In this document: positions 19,931 to 40,334 of the stretch, one piece after another
Position numbering within the stretch: the stretch's first letter is position 1
Layout: each line of letters begins with the position of its first letter
From: Eriocheir sinensis
Taxonomy: Eukaryota > Arthropoda > Malacostraca > Decapoda > Varunidae
DNA length: 64,000 nt
Assembly (NCBI RefSeq): GCF_024679095.1
Contig: NC_066515.1
Span: 23,636,217-23,700,216 of the forward strand
Direction of reading: 5' to 3'
The notes under the pieces: generated by a model
Seen by the model: only the letters and a program-made list of their open reading frames with translations
What the model was told of the DNA's origin: nothing
The model's database searches: none
Translations under genes and position numbers: made by a program

Positions 19931-22238
19931 ATGTCTATGTCAGGAGCAGAATACCTTGCCTCCATCTATGGCACAGAGAAGGACAAAGTCAACTGTTCCT
20001 TCTACATCAAGACCGGAGCTTGTCGGCACAGTGAGAGGTGCTCCAGGAAACACAACAAACCACAGTACAGGTAAGGTTTGGTTGTGCTGGCTAAACTGAC
20101 TTACAATTAAAGGAAAGAAAGAAATTCAGAGTAATCTGAAAGGGAAACCTTTCTCTCAAGTTTAAGAAATTTCCCAGTACATATCAAGTAAGATGCAATG
20201 GACAATGCAATGCTTCTTTCTTAAAAAAAAAAAAAAAAAAATTAATGGGTATAAATACTGGATCACAACTTCAAGCAGCTGTTCAGCTGATAAACATAAA
20301 CAAACAGGTCCTATCAGCGGTAAGGCTGAGGAGGTACTGGTACCATTACTGGTACTAACAGCACCAGCTATAGCATACAGTAATGGTACCAGAGTGCTCA
20401 GTACCAGTGGGTACTGACAGGTTATCAGACGTGCCCACATAAGCATGTATGATGACCTGTCAGTATCAAGAATACTAAATACAGTATTTTGCATTATAGA
20501 TAGACAGATATGAGGAATAGAAAAACAGTGGTCACCATTAATATCATAGTCCCGAACTATACCACCGTAGCAATAAAGTTTGTCATTCACGCAAAACAGC
20601 TCAACAAACGCAGTTTGACATAACTGCAGATTAGGTAAATCTTTATTCGCCTTGTATTTTTCAATTATCCTCCGCTTATCCTCCTCCGGTATGCAGGCGT
20701 TGCGACGACGACAAGGCATTGTTCCGCAGGGGAAGCTGTACATATACTGTTCTGAAGGTGGATTCAGGCCTTACAATGTACACTTGCCATGGCAGAAGGG
20801 GATGTAGAGGGTGAAGGAGGGGCGGCTTAAGTTCGATGCTTCAGTTTCATGTTTTGCTATGAAATTCCATTTTCTCTAAGTGTCAAGTTAATGGTATTTG
20901 TTGTTGTAACATTTGTAATATTGACGCTACTTTTCTGTGGCAATGTTGTTAGGATTGTAATTTGTCTGACTATATTGCGCTTTGTCTAACATACGCTATA
21001 CTGATATACTATTTTATGCATTTGTTTCAAACAATTTCCAATTGTTTCAGAGCTTTGAGCTTTGTCATAAACCACCGATTAGCTGTCTGACTATAAAGCA
21101 AAATACTGTACTGCACTGGTGGTATCTGTGAAAATGCAGATCCATGAATAGTGAACCAGTGAATACACGGGGACAGGTACAATTCAGTAGCATAGTCCAG
21201 TAAAAAGTTTTAAAATACTTACCCAAATTAAAAAAAAAAAAAAAAAAAAAGTTAAATCTCAACATCCACGAGTTAATTAGCAGATACACACAGATGTTGA
21301 GGATCCATGGATATATTTTTACAGATACTTACATACCCAATACTTAGAGCAGCCACTAGCGTGGTTACTGCAAGTATGAAGGTTCATGGGGTGGTGGCAG
21401 GGTGTACGATGAACCACAAGTGCTTTTCCTGGCCACAAAAGTTCTCAAGAAAACCCATAGATACCTAAATCTTTAACTTTATAACATTTATGGGCTATCA
21501 CGTGGATGTTCAAATCCGTAGATGCTGAGGTTTGACTATAATTCTTACTTTTAAGATTAAGATAAGGATCATGGATTGTTCAATATAGTACCTCATCACA
21601 GATCAGTAGCTATCACCTCTCACCTTGACTCTTTCAACAGCCAGACAGTGGTAATGCAGAACATGTATGTGAGTCAGCAGAATTCAGCAAAGTCAGCAGA
21701 TGGCTCCCATCTGGCCAACATGAGCGACCATGAGATCCAGGAGCAGTTTGAGTACTTCTTTGAAGATGTATTTTTTGAGTGTGAGGAAAAATACGGGGAG
21801 ATTGAGGAGATGTGCGTGTGTGACAACCAATGTGACCATCTGCGCGGGAACGTGTACATCAAGTTCCGACGAGAGGAGGATGCTGTGAAGGCGGCCGAGG
21901 ACCTCAACAACCGCTGGTACATGTTTCGCCCCATCTATTGTGATCTGTGTCCTGTTGCTGACTTCCGAGAAGCTTGTTGCCGTCAGTTTGAGATGGGACA
22001 GTGTGGCAAAGGAGGTTTCTGCAACTTTTGGCACGTCAAGCCTATTTCTCACCACTTGAAGAACCTGCTGGCACGCTCTTCCCGCTCCCGCTACCGCCAT
22101 CGCTCTCGCTCCCACTCCAGGTCTCGGGAGAGACACACAGAAAAGCACGAAGGTAAGCATGAAGGTGGCAAGCACCGCCGCAGGTCGCGCTCTCGCTCTC
22201 GGGACAGGGATCGTCGTGACCGCAGGGGTAGATACTGA
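19931..22238 (+). CDS. U2AF1: U2AF1-like small subunit of splicing factor U2AF
   Basis: U2AF35 binds the AG at 3' splice sites as a heterodimer with U2AF65. Two coding exons, 19931-20070 and 21641-22238, join in phase to give 245 residues (human 240). The order is that of the family: CCCH finger 1 (C22-x8-C31-x5-C37-x3-H41), a UHM/RRM-like domain at about 48-145 with [21 protein letters not shown] finger 2 (C160-x7-C168-x5-C174-x3-H178, in [20 protein letters not shown]), and a C-terminal RS domain rich in RSRSRS and RDRD. Acceptor CTTTCAACAG restores the conserved SQT junction. Several positions differ from the very conserved U2AF35 I know from insects and vertebrates ([36 protein letters not shown]). 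It may be a divergent paralogue and not the canonical gene. A non-coding first exon upstream of 19920 is likely. Confidence 0.88.
20162..20743 (-). pseudogene. Intronic ORF with a transposase-like helix-turn-helix start
   Basis: An open frame of 193 codons lies antisense in the U2AF1 intron. Its first 50 residues ([20 protein letters not shown]) have the charged '[11 protein letters not shown]' look of helix-turn-helix segments at the N-terminus of DDE transposases, but the remainder is hydrophobic and low in family character. I suspect a decayed DNA transposon; the alternative is a chance frame. Confidence 0.3.
21249..21539. mobile_element. Possible short pogo-like non-autonomous element in the U2AF1 intron
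   Basis: The left side reads AGTTAAATCTCAACATCCACG and the right side, reverse-complemented, AGTCAAACCTCAGCATCTACG, so roughly 20-base imperfect inverted ends bracket about 290 bases. The 'AGTCAAACCTC..CATC.ACG' style recalls Tigger-like termini. No coding frame is present, and the ends are not certain. Confidence 0.35.
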
Positions 22239-22443
22239 AGACAGTCCAGAGGTGCTGCCCTGCTTCCTATGGAAAATGTGGAAGAGTCTGTCAGCTCCAA
22301 GCACTGGTCAGTGTGCATGGGGGTGTATGGTGACTTATGGAAGCGTAATCATTGACATTTCTGATATTTCATGATGCAGTCTGCAACTTTATATTAATAA
22401 TTTGTTGCATATTTTGATGTGTTATGAAGCCCTTTTTAGATGG

Positions 22444-22449
22444 AATAAA
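22444..22449 (+). promoter_or_regulatory. Polyadenylation signal, U2AF1
   Basis: AATAAA about 205 bases after the TGA stop, followed by a T/G-rich stretch (TTGTGGTTCTTTGTTTG) that fits a downstream element. Confidence 0.65.
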
Positions 22450-23943
22450 AGAAAATTCTTGTGGTTCTTTGTTTGAGCACAGTTTCCTTAAATTCTAGAA
22501 ACTTTACAAAGTAGTGTTATCAAGGAGTCCTCAGTGTCTTGCATGTAAGCATGGACTTGAGGGAAATATTTCTATATTGTATTTTATTACTTCCTAAAGT
22601 CCAGTTCCACTTTCCTTATTGAAATGGGTTCTAGACATTATTATCGGACCATTAATTTCAACTGCCGCTGGTGTGATGTCATATTAGATCAGACTGAGTT
22701 GTTATAACTAAAATGTTATTAAACGAATGTCATTCATCTTATTCTTTTGAGAATCACTTTTTATTCATTTTATTTTTTATTTTTATATAGGTATTTTGAA
22801 CCATAGTGCATTTTTGTAAGTGCAGAGTGAAGCTACACAAACTAGCACAAATGTGTGTGGAAATATTATTGCTTAATATCTCAAAGTATCAGTTTTATTC
22901 CACTTGTGTCATTCAGTATTAAGTAAAATTCATGTACACTGTATTCAAGTCTCTGCTGCACATATGAAAAATGATGAAATAATATTAAGTAAGAATTATT
23001 GTGCATACACTTAAGTACAAATTTTTATGTACATTGAACTGCTATTTACAAGTATGCAGCTGATATGTAACCAGACATACTTAATGAAAATGTATGTGGT
23101 TATCTTGAAATAATTTTAATCACTCACAACCTCTTTCCTATGAAATGCCTGTAAGATAAACCGATATGGCTATCACTCAAAATTTTCTACAGTTTCTGCA
23201 CTCTTTAACTCCTGCTGCCAGCAATGCCTCAGACTATATAGACACTTGCAGCTGCACCTGTTTTGACCACAAACTCAAAGTAGTTTTGTGAATCTGCTTG
23301 TTCATTATTTTTATACAAATTTGGCAACCTGAACACCCTACAGTATTTTGAGTACTTGGCGTATCTTCATTTACATGTAGATTGTAGGTCAGGTCGTGTT
23401 AAGTAGCCACTGATAGGTGTTTAAATTTTCAAATGGATTATTGTTGATGAACAAACAAACAAAAAATATACATAATGAGAAATGTGATGACATGATACAT
23501 ACTTCTTGGAGAATAGTTATCATAATTGAAAAGAGGGGAATGGCATCATGAATGTTATCCTATATTTTTTATGGTAAAATTCCATCTACAGAATACATCA
23601 GCAACTCTCAATGCCATTACATAAAGTAAGAGATTAAGATTACATATGTGATGATTTGATTTTTACTACCAACCATCCACACGATGACATTTATTTTCAT
23701 CCATATTGTGGCCCGGGCCACACAGCCAGCACAACTTGTGGCTGAGGAGACAAACACAACTGCTTGGGCTGAATCCTGAAGTCACTCTTACTCTTCCCTC
23801 TACTAATTTCTGGTCAGCATTGAAACTGAGTAGCAATTTATAAAGGTAATTTATTAATTAGTACATACAGTTCATTTTTGCCAGAATCCTCCTCAAAATA
23901 ACACTTTCCTTACCTAAGGAGACATTTATTTTATCAAATCCAT

Positions 23944-23948
<5 letters not shown>
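22450..23948. other. U2AF1-CFP1 intergenic region
   Basis: About 1.5 kb of A/T-rich sequence in which I find no exon, RNA gene or recognisable element. Confidence 0.5.
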
Positions 23949-32212
<8,264 letters not shown>

Positions 32213-33228
32213 CCTGGGGCAGGTGAGTCGAGTTCAGTTGAAGGTCGGGGAGAGAGCCTTGCCGCGGCCCTCTTGGCTTCCTCTTGTCTGTGCCTGGGTG
32301 GCTGTGCTCCGCCGCCTTTCCCTTTTTCTCCGGAACTCGTCCAGAAGCCGCTTGAGGTGTCCTGGGTCAGCGTGTGGCCGGGCAGGGTCAGGGGCGGCCT
32401 CTTCCTCCCGCTGTGCTTGGCCCTTGTTTGTTTACGCCGAGCTCGGCTGGCCTCACCGTGGACCAACACCACACTAAACTTATAAAGAACACTTTACCTT
32501 CACAAGAATGTTCAGCCAAAAGCTAAAAATTACTCTAATGGTAGATATTGTTAGTGGCAGCGCGTATAATTCTCCTTCAGGCGTGGTCGTTGCTTGTTGT
32601 TGACCAATGACGAGTTGTTTCCACAGGGAGGGATGTCGCCAAGGCAAGGGACTACTCAATGACCGCATTTTTTTACCATAAATACTAAGTGTTGCCTCAC
32701 AGTTACTGGTTCCCTCCCGAATAGGAAGCTTGCTTTATTTACGGGCTCAGACTGACTGTATAATATGCTCAGACCAGACCAGAGGGCGGCCTGTTACTTC
32801 CCGCAGGGCTGAGGGCAGGAACAGTGATGGGCTTGTCAGATAAATTCAAACAGGCAGGAATTGGTTACTGACAGAGGGTTGAAGAAAGGTGCAGGCTGAG
32901 CGGTCATGTGCTGGATGCCAGTATGAATTCATGGCTGGGAATGGCTGGTGGGGGTTGACAGCAGCTGCCCTCAGTAGTTAGGTTAACTTAGGGACCAGCT
33001 GCAATTATTACCCTAAACATGCTTTTCTGTCAAATTTTATATACATGGGACAAATACCACCATGATTTTCATTCCTCAAGTCACATAGGCAATTTTCAGC
33101 TGGTAAGTTATCCTCATGTTCAGTTGACTCTTAATGAAGTTTCCTTCCTGTATGATCCAGTCCCTTCATCACTGTGCCTCCCCAGGATCATGCCATGCCT
33201 GCAGTAGGGCCCAGCTCCCTGCCCCGCC
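32213..33228. promoter_or_regulatory. Divergent CFP1/GEMIN6 promoter region
   Basis: The start codons of CFP1 (minus) and GEMIN6 (plus) are about 1 kb apart and point away from each other. The CFP1 side (about 32030-32460) is G/C-rich with many CpGs. No TATA box is evident. Shared regulation is possible but not shown. Confidence 0.5.
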
Positions 33229-35860
33229 ATGCCCCGTGAAGGCCCCAGCCACAAGATCTTCACTGGTGACCCGGTGCACCAACACTCCCTCATCCACCGC
33301 AGGGTGACGGTCACCACCACCGACCTCAAGGAACACACAGGCTGGGTGTACACCATTGACCCAGTGTCAGAGAGGTAAGGCACAAAGCCACTTATAAAGG
33401 CTCTCATAAATTGGTGAGGTTTAAAATTCCCTTTTCATAGTATGCATGTAGTAAAGACAACTGGCAGTTTATGTCATAACAAGAATATTTAGGCCATACT
33501 CTGTGCTATACAACCCTGTCTTATCTGATTTGAGTCCATAGAGGCACCAGGTACACAGGAAAGGAGTATCAAGGGGGATAGCTCCACTTCTCAAAGCACA
33601 CAAGAAGTTGACCTGTTATGGAGAATAAATTTCCTCTCCAGCACTCCACCCTGGATTTCAACCCAGAGCCCTGAAACAATCCATGTAGAGGGAGGCAGAC
33701 ACTAGCATTGAGCTAAAGGGTGCCTTGGCTTTGAAGTCTTTACCTCCATCTCTGGTCATTACAGGAAGCAGGCAAAGGTAAAGTTGGGGTCATCCGCTAT
33801 GGCTGTGTGTGGCCTCAGTGCTTATCTCCATCACACTGGCCTTTGAGGCTGTGGTGGATGAGAACCCATTACCCTGGGACACAGGGTCAGTGTGACATAT
33901 GGGTTACCACAGTTTACCTTCCCCAGGTTTCCCCTGGCAGGTATCCATTTATCAGCCAACCCGAAAGGGAGGATGTGCAGCTGGGTGGGCTGCACGCTGA
34001 CTGTCCGGGCCGGGATTCGAGCCTAGGTTTGCTGATTTGTAGCCAGGCATGCTAACCATTGCACCACAGAAGTTTGTAACACAGGAGACTAATGGGCTGC
34101 ACATTGGTCTGAGCAAGTATCAGCCATTCATAATTGATGACTAACTTGCTTGCCTGATCTGCTGAGGTCTGAGGGATTGTGAAGGCCTTGTGTGTGAGCA
34201 GAAAATCATAGAGTAACCCACAGGTTACATGGCTTGAATGAAGCAAGCTCATGTACCCAGTAATTTCTTGCTCTATTTGAGATTCTACTCCATAAAATAT
34301 TACATATGGTACTGAAACAAAAAGGCAACATGACTAAATACTAACCCTGTAAAGTAATAAGTAAATTAAAGTAATCGTACAGATTAAATTTACAAATTTT
34401 GTCCTCATAATATCAATGTCAAGATTTCTTATTGATGCTGCTGTATCCCCAGACCTGCCTTACATCTCCATGGATTCTGAAACTTTCTCACACTCACCGT
34501 TTTTGCCACCTTCCTTAATAAACTTTCATCTCCGAACAGTGTGATCTTGGTGAACTTCAATGGAGAAGAAAAGGAAGTGAACATTGTGTGGGGCTACAAC
34601 GTCAAGAGTGTCACACCTCTGGAGAGTACTCCCCCGCCAGGCCTTGCTGAGGCTGTGGATTCCATCTTCAGAAAGGAGCAGGTAGTCTTAATTCTTTGAC
34701 ATATTAAACTGGGTAGTGGGTGAAGTTGGTTATTTTCTGTCTTACATAGCGAATTGCTTAGAAGGCTGAAGGTGGATATAGAGGGGCTCTCTGAGACGAG
34801 GAGGCCTTGCAGTGGCAAGACCAGTAGTGTGTGGTATACCTACTGCTGGTCTGGCATGAGCAACAGTATAGGTAAAGTAAACATGAGTATATGAGTGTAT
34901 AGGTAAAATCGCCTCAACAATCAAGCATTTCACAGCTCGTTAAGTTTTTCTCCCTCCACTATTTCTTTCTGTGCTACACACACACTGCAGTAACAGTGTA
35001 AAATTGTCCAAAGCCATATCCCTAAGACAGTCTTGTTACAGGTGCACTACAGCAACCAGGAGCTGACAGCAAGGAGGGAGTCACTCTGTGTCTGGCTTGC
35101 CGAAAACAGAGTACCCTACACAGTTAAGGACGACATGAGCATACAAGTAATTTATTATACATTGTCATTTCCTGTAAAATATCTCCCTTCTGGTACTTCT
35201 TAGCTCATTAGATTTTTTTCTAAGTGAAATCAGAATCAGAATCTTGAGAGTTGTCGTTGTGAATGTGATGCTTGACCAATCTCAGTCATAAGTCTTTCAC
35301 TCCTGGATTAAAGAATTTACTGTTACTTGCATGCCTTTTCTATATTATTTTTTCTTTATTTTTGACACCTTACCCCACCCTGACTCTCCAGGTGCCCATC
35401 TTCATCATCTAATCTTTTTAACATGCAAAGTTGAAATCAAATAGGCATCAAAATGACAGGAAACTAGAAAAAAATGATGTTAAAGCATGCAATGACTATT
35501 AATCTATCTAATCAACCAGACTCCCAGGATAACAAGGGTGCAGTGGTTTCAAACATATTAGTTGTCAGCTCTTTTGCTTCATCATCTATTGTTGATTATA
35601 TCAAGAAAATACATAAGATTGCAAAAGTTATCAAAGACACAATGCATGATGTATAATAAGTTAAGTTCAAATCTCCCTTCCTTCCCCTGTCATGCCACAC
35701 CCCACAGAGAACATAACTTAAGTGCACTGTCCCCCAGGTGTTGCAGGTGGCACTTATTCGGACCCCATATGATGCCGGTGCAGTGGAGTGTCACAATGAG
35801 GTGGTGCTGGACAAGGTGATGAGGCTAGTCCAGCAGGCACCTGCAAACACTTCTACTTGA
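33229..35860 (+). CDS. GEMIN6: Gem-associated protein 6 (GEMIN6)
   Basis: Gemin6 pairs with Gemin7 in the SMN complex, which loads Sm cores onto snRNAs. Four coding exons, 33229-33374, 34540-34681, 35042-35146 and 35738-35860, join with GT-AG sites in phase, giving 171 residues (human 167). The N-terminal half is the Sm-like fold: RRVTVTTTDLKEHTGWVYTIDPVS then VILVNFNGEEKEVNIVWG. The C-terminal half holds TARRESLCVWLAENRVPYTV, followed by the IRTPYDAGAVECHNEVVLDKV segment common to Gemin6 proteins. The start is the ATG giving MPREGPSHKIF. The gene is divergent from CFP1, and intron 1 contains a SINE. It is short and fast-evolving in general, but the combination of motifs and length makes the call strong. 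Confidence 0.9.
33776..34072 (-). mobile_element. tRNA-derived SINE in GEMIN6 intron 1
   Basis: On the minus strand the element opens with a tRNA-like head: TGGTGCAATGGTTAGCATG (box A region), then GGCTCGAATCCCGGCC (box B). A roughly 200-base body follows to an end resembling the fragment at 7791-7880. It is therefore a dispersed family. Confidence 0.65.
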
Positions 35861-35890
35861 CCGGCCAGGATGGATATGTAATAGGCTAAC

Positions 35891-35896
35891 AATAAA
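35891..35896 (+). promoter_or_regulatory. Polyadenylation signal, GEMIN6
   Basis: AATAAA 30 bases after the TGA stop, implying a very short 3' UTR. Confidence 0.6.
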
Positions 35897-37970
35897 TGAT
35901 TGAGTAATGATATGGTGTTATTAGTAAACTCTTGGATAGCTTTCCAAACTTTGCCTGTCCTATGGCTACGGCTCTGCATATGATACACCTTTCAGTTTTT
36001 TTTAACATTATGACTGTATTCTATATTTAGTAGACTTAAGACTATGCTTACAACATAACCTGGTCTATCATCATTTTATTACATCAAGGATAAGGTGGGA
36101 TAAAACACGTGTGTCTGGTCTCACAGTCGGGCACCAATACTAGTGTGTGGGTATTTCTGCAAATTAATTATTGATTAATTCACTAAGAGTTTAAACTTTA
36201 TGCCAAAATAGTTACTGAAAATGTACTCACCTATGATGAAGTGACTGGTGACCCCTTGCCTCTAGTCTAGGCTATGAGAGAGGAATTCTTATGATCTCTG
36301 CCAATCTGTTTTCTGTTCACATTATCGTATTATGAACTCTTTAACGAGCCATCAGGCACGTCCGCTGCAGGCAATGTGCATAAACGCTCTCCTCGTGCGG
36401 TGTTCAGGGGGTTCAAACCACAAGACTGCTTCAGCACCGCCTTGGTCTCGGGTGTAACAGGTGGCACGCCTCCTGCAGCCCCCAGCCAGCCACTCAGGGC
36501 GTCCCTAGGAGCAGCGCCTCCACCACAGCACACGGGTCGAGTCAGGTCACGGCCAGCAGATCTATTTCTTCCCCGGCCATCACGGGTCCGCTGTGGGGGT
36601 TGAGGCCGGCATTTTAAGACTTTCGCTTCTCACATTAACTACTTCTAAGGGTCAGAGAAGGGATCAATCGGGTTATAATGAGTGTTTCTTTAGGCTCATG
36701 CTACTGAAAAAGGATCAAACTACCACCAGGGTCATAAAGCTACTACTGGAAATGCCCTAAACCCATACGAAAGCCTTGTCAAATTTGTGAACTTGGGCGA
36801 CGAAATCTTTTCAAATACGACCCTGAGCACTTCTAACATCCGGGGCCTCGACACCCAAAGGAAGCACCAGCGAGGAGGACGCGCGCAACCTTCCGGATCA
36901 GTCAGACTTGATTTACAGCAACATACTATTATCAGCTGTCATCCTAAAGTTTAAATTCAACCAACTTTCTAAAACTTTCAAAAACTACACCTGCGTTAAT
37001 CACAGCCTTGATTCTCCCATTCCAAACAACCACTTCCGTACTCTCAGTAGCTGCTCCGCGCTACCGTCAGCCGCTGCAACCATATATCGTCCACTTCTAC
37101 GAGTCGTAACTTTTTATGCCCTGTGCTATAAGGGCTTTGTTAAATCTCGACGTCGTGCCTCAATATCTCCAAGGGGTATCGAAATGGACTCATGGGGGTA
37201 TAAAAAAATTAAAATAAACTACTGTCGCCGATTGTAACTGTTAAGTCAACATGTAAAATTTAACTGTTTGTCCTTTATCCTAAGAGCTAAGAGATCTTTA
37301 AAAAATGTAGACTCTTTGGAGAGGTAGCAGAGAGTCGGTAGCCAACTATCCGCTGTCTCTGCAAGAACTCGTCACTAAGGTACCAACTTTAAATAATAGC
37401 CTTTGTCTTTCTTTAATCGCTATGCACTACCAAGTACATGGCCCGATTAATTTTTTTTATTTTCTGGGCTACCTTGATGGTGGGGCTTTTCATGAGCGGA
37501 GAGGTCAGGTCACTCAAGGCAAATATTCAAGAACATTCTCTTCACCTTGCTGGTTACCTGCCACGTGACTGTTCGGGCAGGAGGGGGGGTAGGGGGGGTG
37601 GAGGGGGGGTCCTTCCTCCATGAGACACTATCACCTGTACCGGCTGGTGCCAATCAGTGCGCCACGACTCTTTGTGTTCTATGACTGGCCTCCTATGACA
37701 ATACCATAGCCTGCGTCCATCGAACACACACCTTTTGTTTATTGACCTTGAGTTGCCTCCCTTGCTGTACAAAGAGAGCATGAGGAGGCAGATCACAGGC
37801 GCACATATTTGCTGACACCGAGACTCAGATGACCTCGATATTCTCAGATGCCTTAATTCCTCTCACGTCAAGCTATTTACAAAGGCCCAAAAGGAGATTA
37901 ATAGGGTTTTCATGAGTTTTTTTTTCACGTTCATGGTACAGAAGGGTCACACTATCACCAGGGCACCGAT
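35897..37970. other. Intergenic region downstream of GEMIN6
   Basis: I see no gene. Contents include a G/C-rich stretch at 36350-36610, a dispersed repeat piece at 36703-36785 (GGGTCATAAAGCTACTACTGG, also at 58281), a G-run cluster at 37581-37610 and part of the same repeat family near 37920-37965. Confidence 0.45.
37581..37610 (+). other. G-quadruplex-forming motif
   Basis: Three runs of seven G are separated by two and four bases, so four or more G3 tracts are available in 30 bases. This strongly satisfies the usual G4 pattern on the plus strand. Confidence 0.75.
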
Positions 37971-38153
37971 GCCAGATTATCGTACTCAGAGCCTCGTATT
38001 TACCGGTTTCTGAGCTATAGCTATTGCCAAAAAACACCAATAATTAACCATTTTAACGATAGCTATATATGAAGGCAGTTATTGGGGTCAAGGAGGCAGT
38101 TTTTGGGTCGGAAATCGGCAAACATAGGAGGCTGAGTACGACAATCTGGCAAC
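37971..38153 (+). mobile_element. Solo MITE copy
   Basis: The element begins GCCAGATTATCGTACTCAGAG and ends CTGAGTACGACAATCTGGCAAC; the ends are inverted complements over about 25 bases, with weaker pairing further in. Internal motifs TACCGGTTTCTGAGC and GGTCGGAAATCGGCAAAC match the copies at 43861-44046 and the array at 18350-19090. Confidence 0.8.
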
Positions 38154-38166
38154 GTTGCACCCGGGT

Positions 38167-38167
38167 C

Positions 38168-38233
<66 letters not shown>
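38167..38233 (+). repeat. (GA)n microsatellite
   Basis: Uninterrupted AG dinucleotides for about 67 bases immediately after the MITE copy. Confidence 0.95.
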
Positions 38234-38236
<3 letters not shown>

Positions 38237-38873
38237 ACCTTACATGATATTCAGGTTTTCAAGATAAGACCTACCAGGAATCTGAGATATAGAAGCATTT
38301 CCTGTATTTCTCCACATCAACTCACCCTTCGCTCCCCTTTTTTTTTTTATTTATTCATGTCTTTTCACTTCACATCGCTTCTAATCTCATCGTCTTGAAC
38401 TGTACCTCCTTCAACCGTCCCACCCCCACTTCGCCTCATTTCATTTGCTGCATACCAGGTCGTCGGCTCTTCAAATAATCTTCCCTTATCTCATAAACCG
38501 TACGACAAACAACTATGTCTTAACTCACATCAGCCTTTGTAATGTACGTTGGGTTCCTGAGACTTCTTTGTGGAGGTACAGGGTTTTCGTGTTGAGGCAA
38601 AGAGGGTCGGAAACAGAGTGAGAGACATGGGCTGGTTAATAAGGGTTCGATACTCCACCGTGAACCTCTGACTAGCTCGAAACATAACAGGTTGTCACAA
38701 TACACTTGCCGCTCCTCGGACATTGCTATCATTAAGGAAAGGGTTGCTTAAGAAACGATAACGAAGGGTAAAAAAGCATTGAGGCGCTGCATGACGAAAT
38801 ATTTCCTGGATCCTGAACGATTGAATATGAAAATGTTAACAGTGAACACTACACCATGAAGGATCGAGGACTG

Positions 38874-38874
38874 C

Positions 38875-38917
<43 letters not shown>
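38874..38917 (+). repeat. (GA)n microsatellite
   Basis: AG dinucleotide tract of about 44 bases. Confidence 0.95.
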
Positions 38918-38920
<3 letters not shown>

Positions 38921-39344
38921 GTCTGAGATGGAGTACGGAAATATTTCGTAATCAGTCGGTAAGGTGACCGGAAACAAAACAATCGAGAGGGTAGAGAAGT
39001 AACATTATGCAGGACAAACAATTAGTGTAAACCGAGTCCACGGAAAGGAAATCAGAAAAAAATGAATAGGATGTAACGCCTTTGGTAAACATGGTAATTT
39101 CATGGAGTAGCTTGCCACTCTCTGAACAGACAGGTGTACTATCAGTGAATTTTGTCAGTCCTAGCATGTGGTTGAGAAACTTGGCGGTTCATAAAAGGTA
39201 TTGAGAAACACAAAAGAAGGGTACAAAGTGGAAACAAAGAGTAACAAATGGTGTGTATATCATGGAAATATGGACGCAAACTTCATGGGGGAAGGAACAG
39301 ACAAAGGTTGGAGGTATTGGATTTTTTTTATTTATCTATTTTTT

Positions 39345-39610
39345 TTTTTTTTTTACATCAAAGGAGACGGCTCAAGGGCAACAAAGTGAGTAAAAAAAAA
39401 AAAGCCCGCTACTCGCCGCTCCCATAATAGACAAAAGTAAAGAGTAGCCAAAAGAGAGGTCAATTTCGGGTGGAGAGGTGCCTTGATACACTCTTCTTGA
39501 AAGAGATCAAGTCATAGGCAGGAGGAAATACAGACGAAGGAAGGCTGTTCCAGAGTTTACCAGTGAAGGGGATGCAAGAATGGAGATGCTGGTTAACTCT
39601 TGCATAAGGG
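39345..39610 (-). mobile_element. LINE C-terminal and 3'-UTR fragment
   Basis: Read on the minus strand it contains the end of an ORF with FTGKLWNSL-like sequence and a 3' segment with GAAATTGACCTCTC, TTTTGGC and a poly(T/A)-rich tail. The same order occurs in plus orientation at 44720-45015. Confidence 0.6.
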
Positions 39611-40334
39611 GAAATGAAGATTAAAAGCAATAAACGAACTTAGCACGCCATAAAATGATATACGTAAAGCTGATAAGAGTGGAAACCCATTTAATGAAAA
39701 ATTCAGGGAAGATAAGGAACCAGGTGGAGAAATTAAGTTAGAGCGTCTGACAGAGCCGGATGTCGTACAGTGGGGTAACATCCGACAGGGAGACGGATGA
39801 CGATGTGAAAGGCCTTCGTTCTGCAGTGGAGCATGGATGAAGATGATGAAAACAAGACTAATCAAAGACAGTGAGGAATATAGGTTGTGAAAATAAATCT
39901 ACGTTTAATGAACCACAACTATATATTATGCTGGACAGCCTCATAATACAAGAACAGACTCCTATCTTCATTATTTTATCCCTTTCACTGGTATAAGCTC
40001 TGGTGCATCCCCCCCTCCCCCCCTTCGTCGTGCTGCATTTCCTTCTTTCAATGGATTACGAAGCTCCTATGAAACACTTACCAAGCCAAAATTGTTCACT
40101 TCTTTTGGCATTATACCCTTTTGTATAGGAGCAGAAAGTCACGGGTTGTTTTCTAGTTTATTTTTTCGGTAACAAAAAATAATTATGAGTAACAGAAGCA
40201 CTACAATATCAGGTCGGTGCTTTCCTTCAGCTGGAGACGAGGTGACTGGTGGCTCGTGCAGGAATTTTAGCTTCTAGAGAATTAAAATACTACCCGGTGC
40301 GTGCTGCCTCAGTCTCGCCTCGTCTCACTTAGCC

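Larger units (their letters stand above)
38154..40334. other. Intergenic region with GA microsatellites and a LINE tail
   Basis: Holds GA tracts at 38167-38233 and 38874-38917 and a minus-oriented LINE C-terminal/3'-end fragment at 39345-39610. No gene is seen. Confidence 0.5.

Noticed and set aside
36376..36603. G/C-rich frame of 75 codons downstream of GEMIN6.
   Set aside because: Pro/Arg/Ser-rich composition follows base composition, and the antisense strand is open too.
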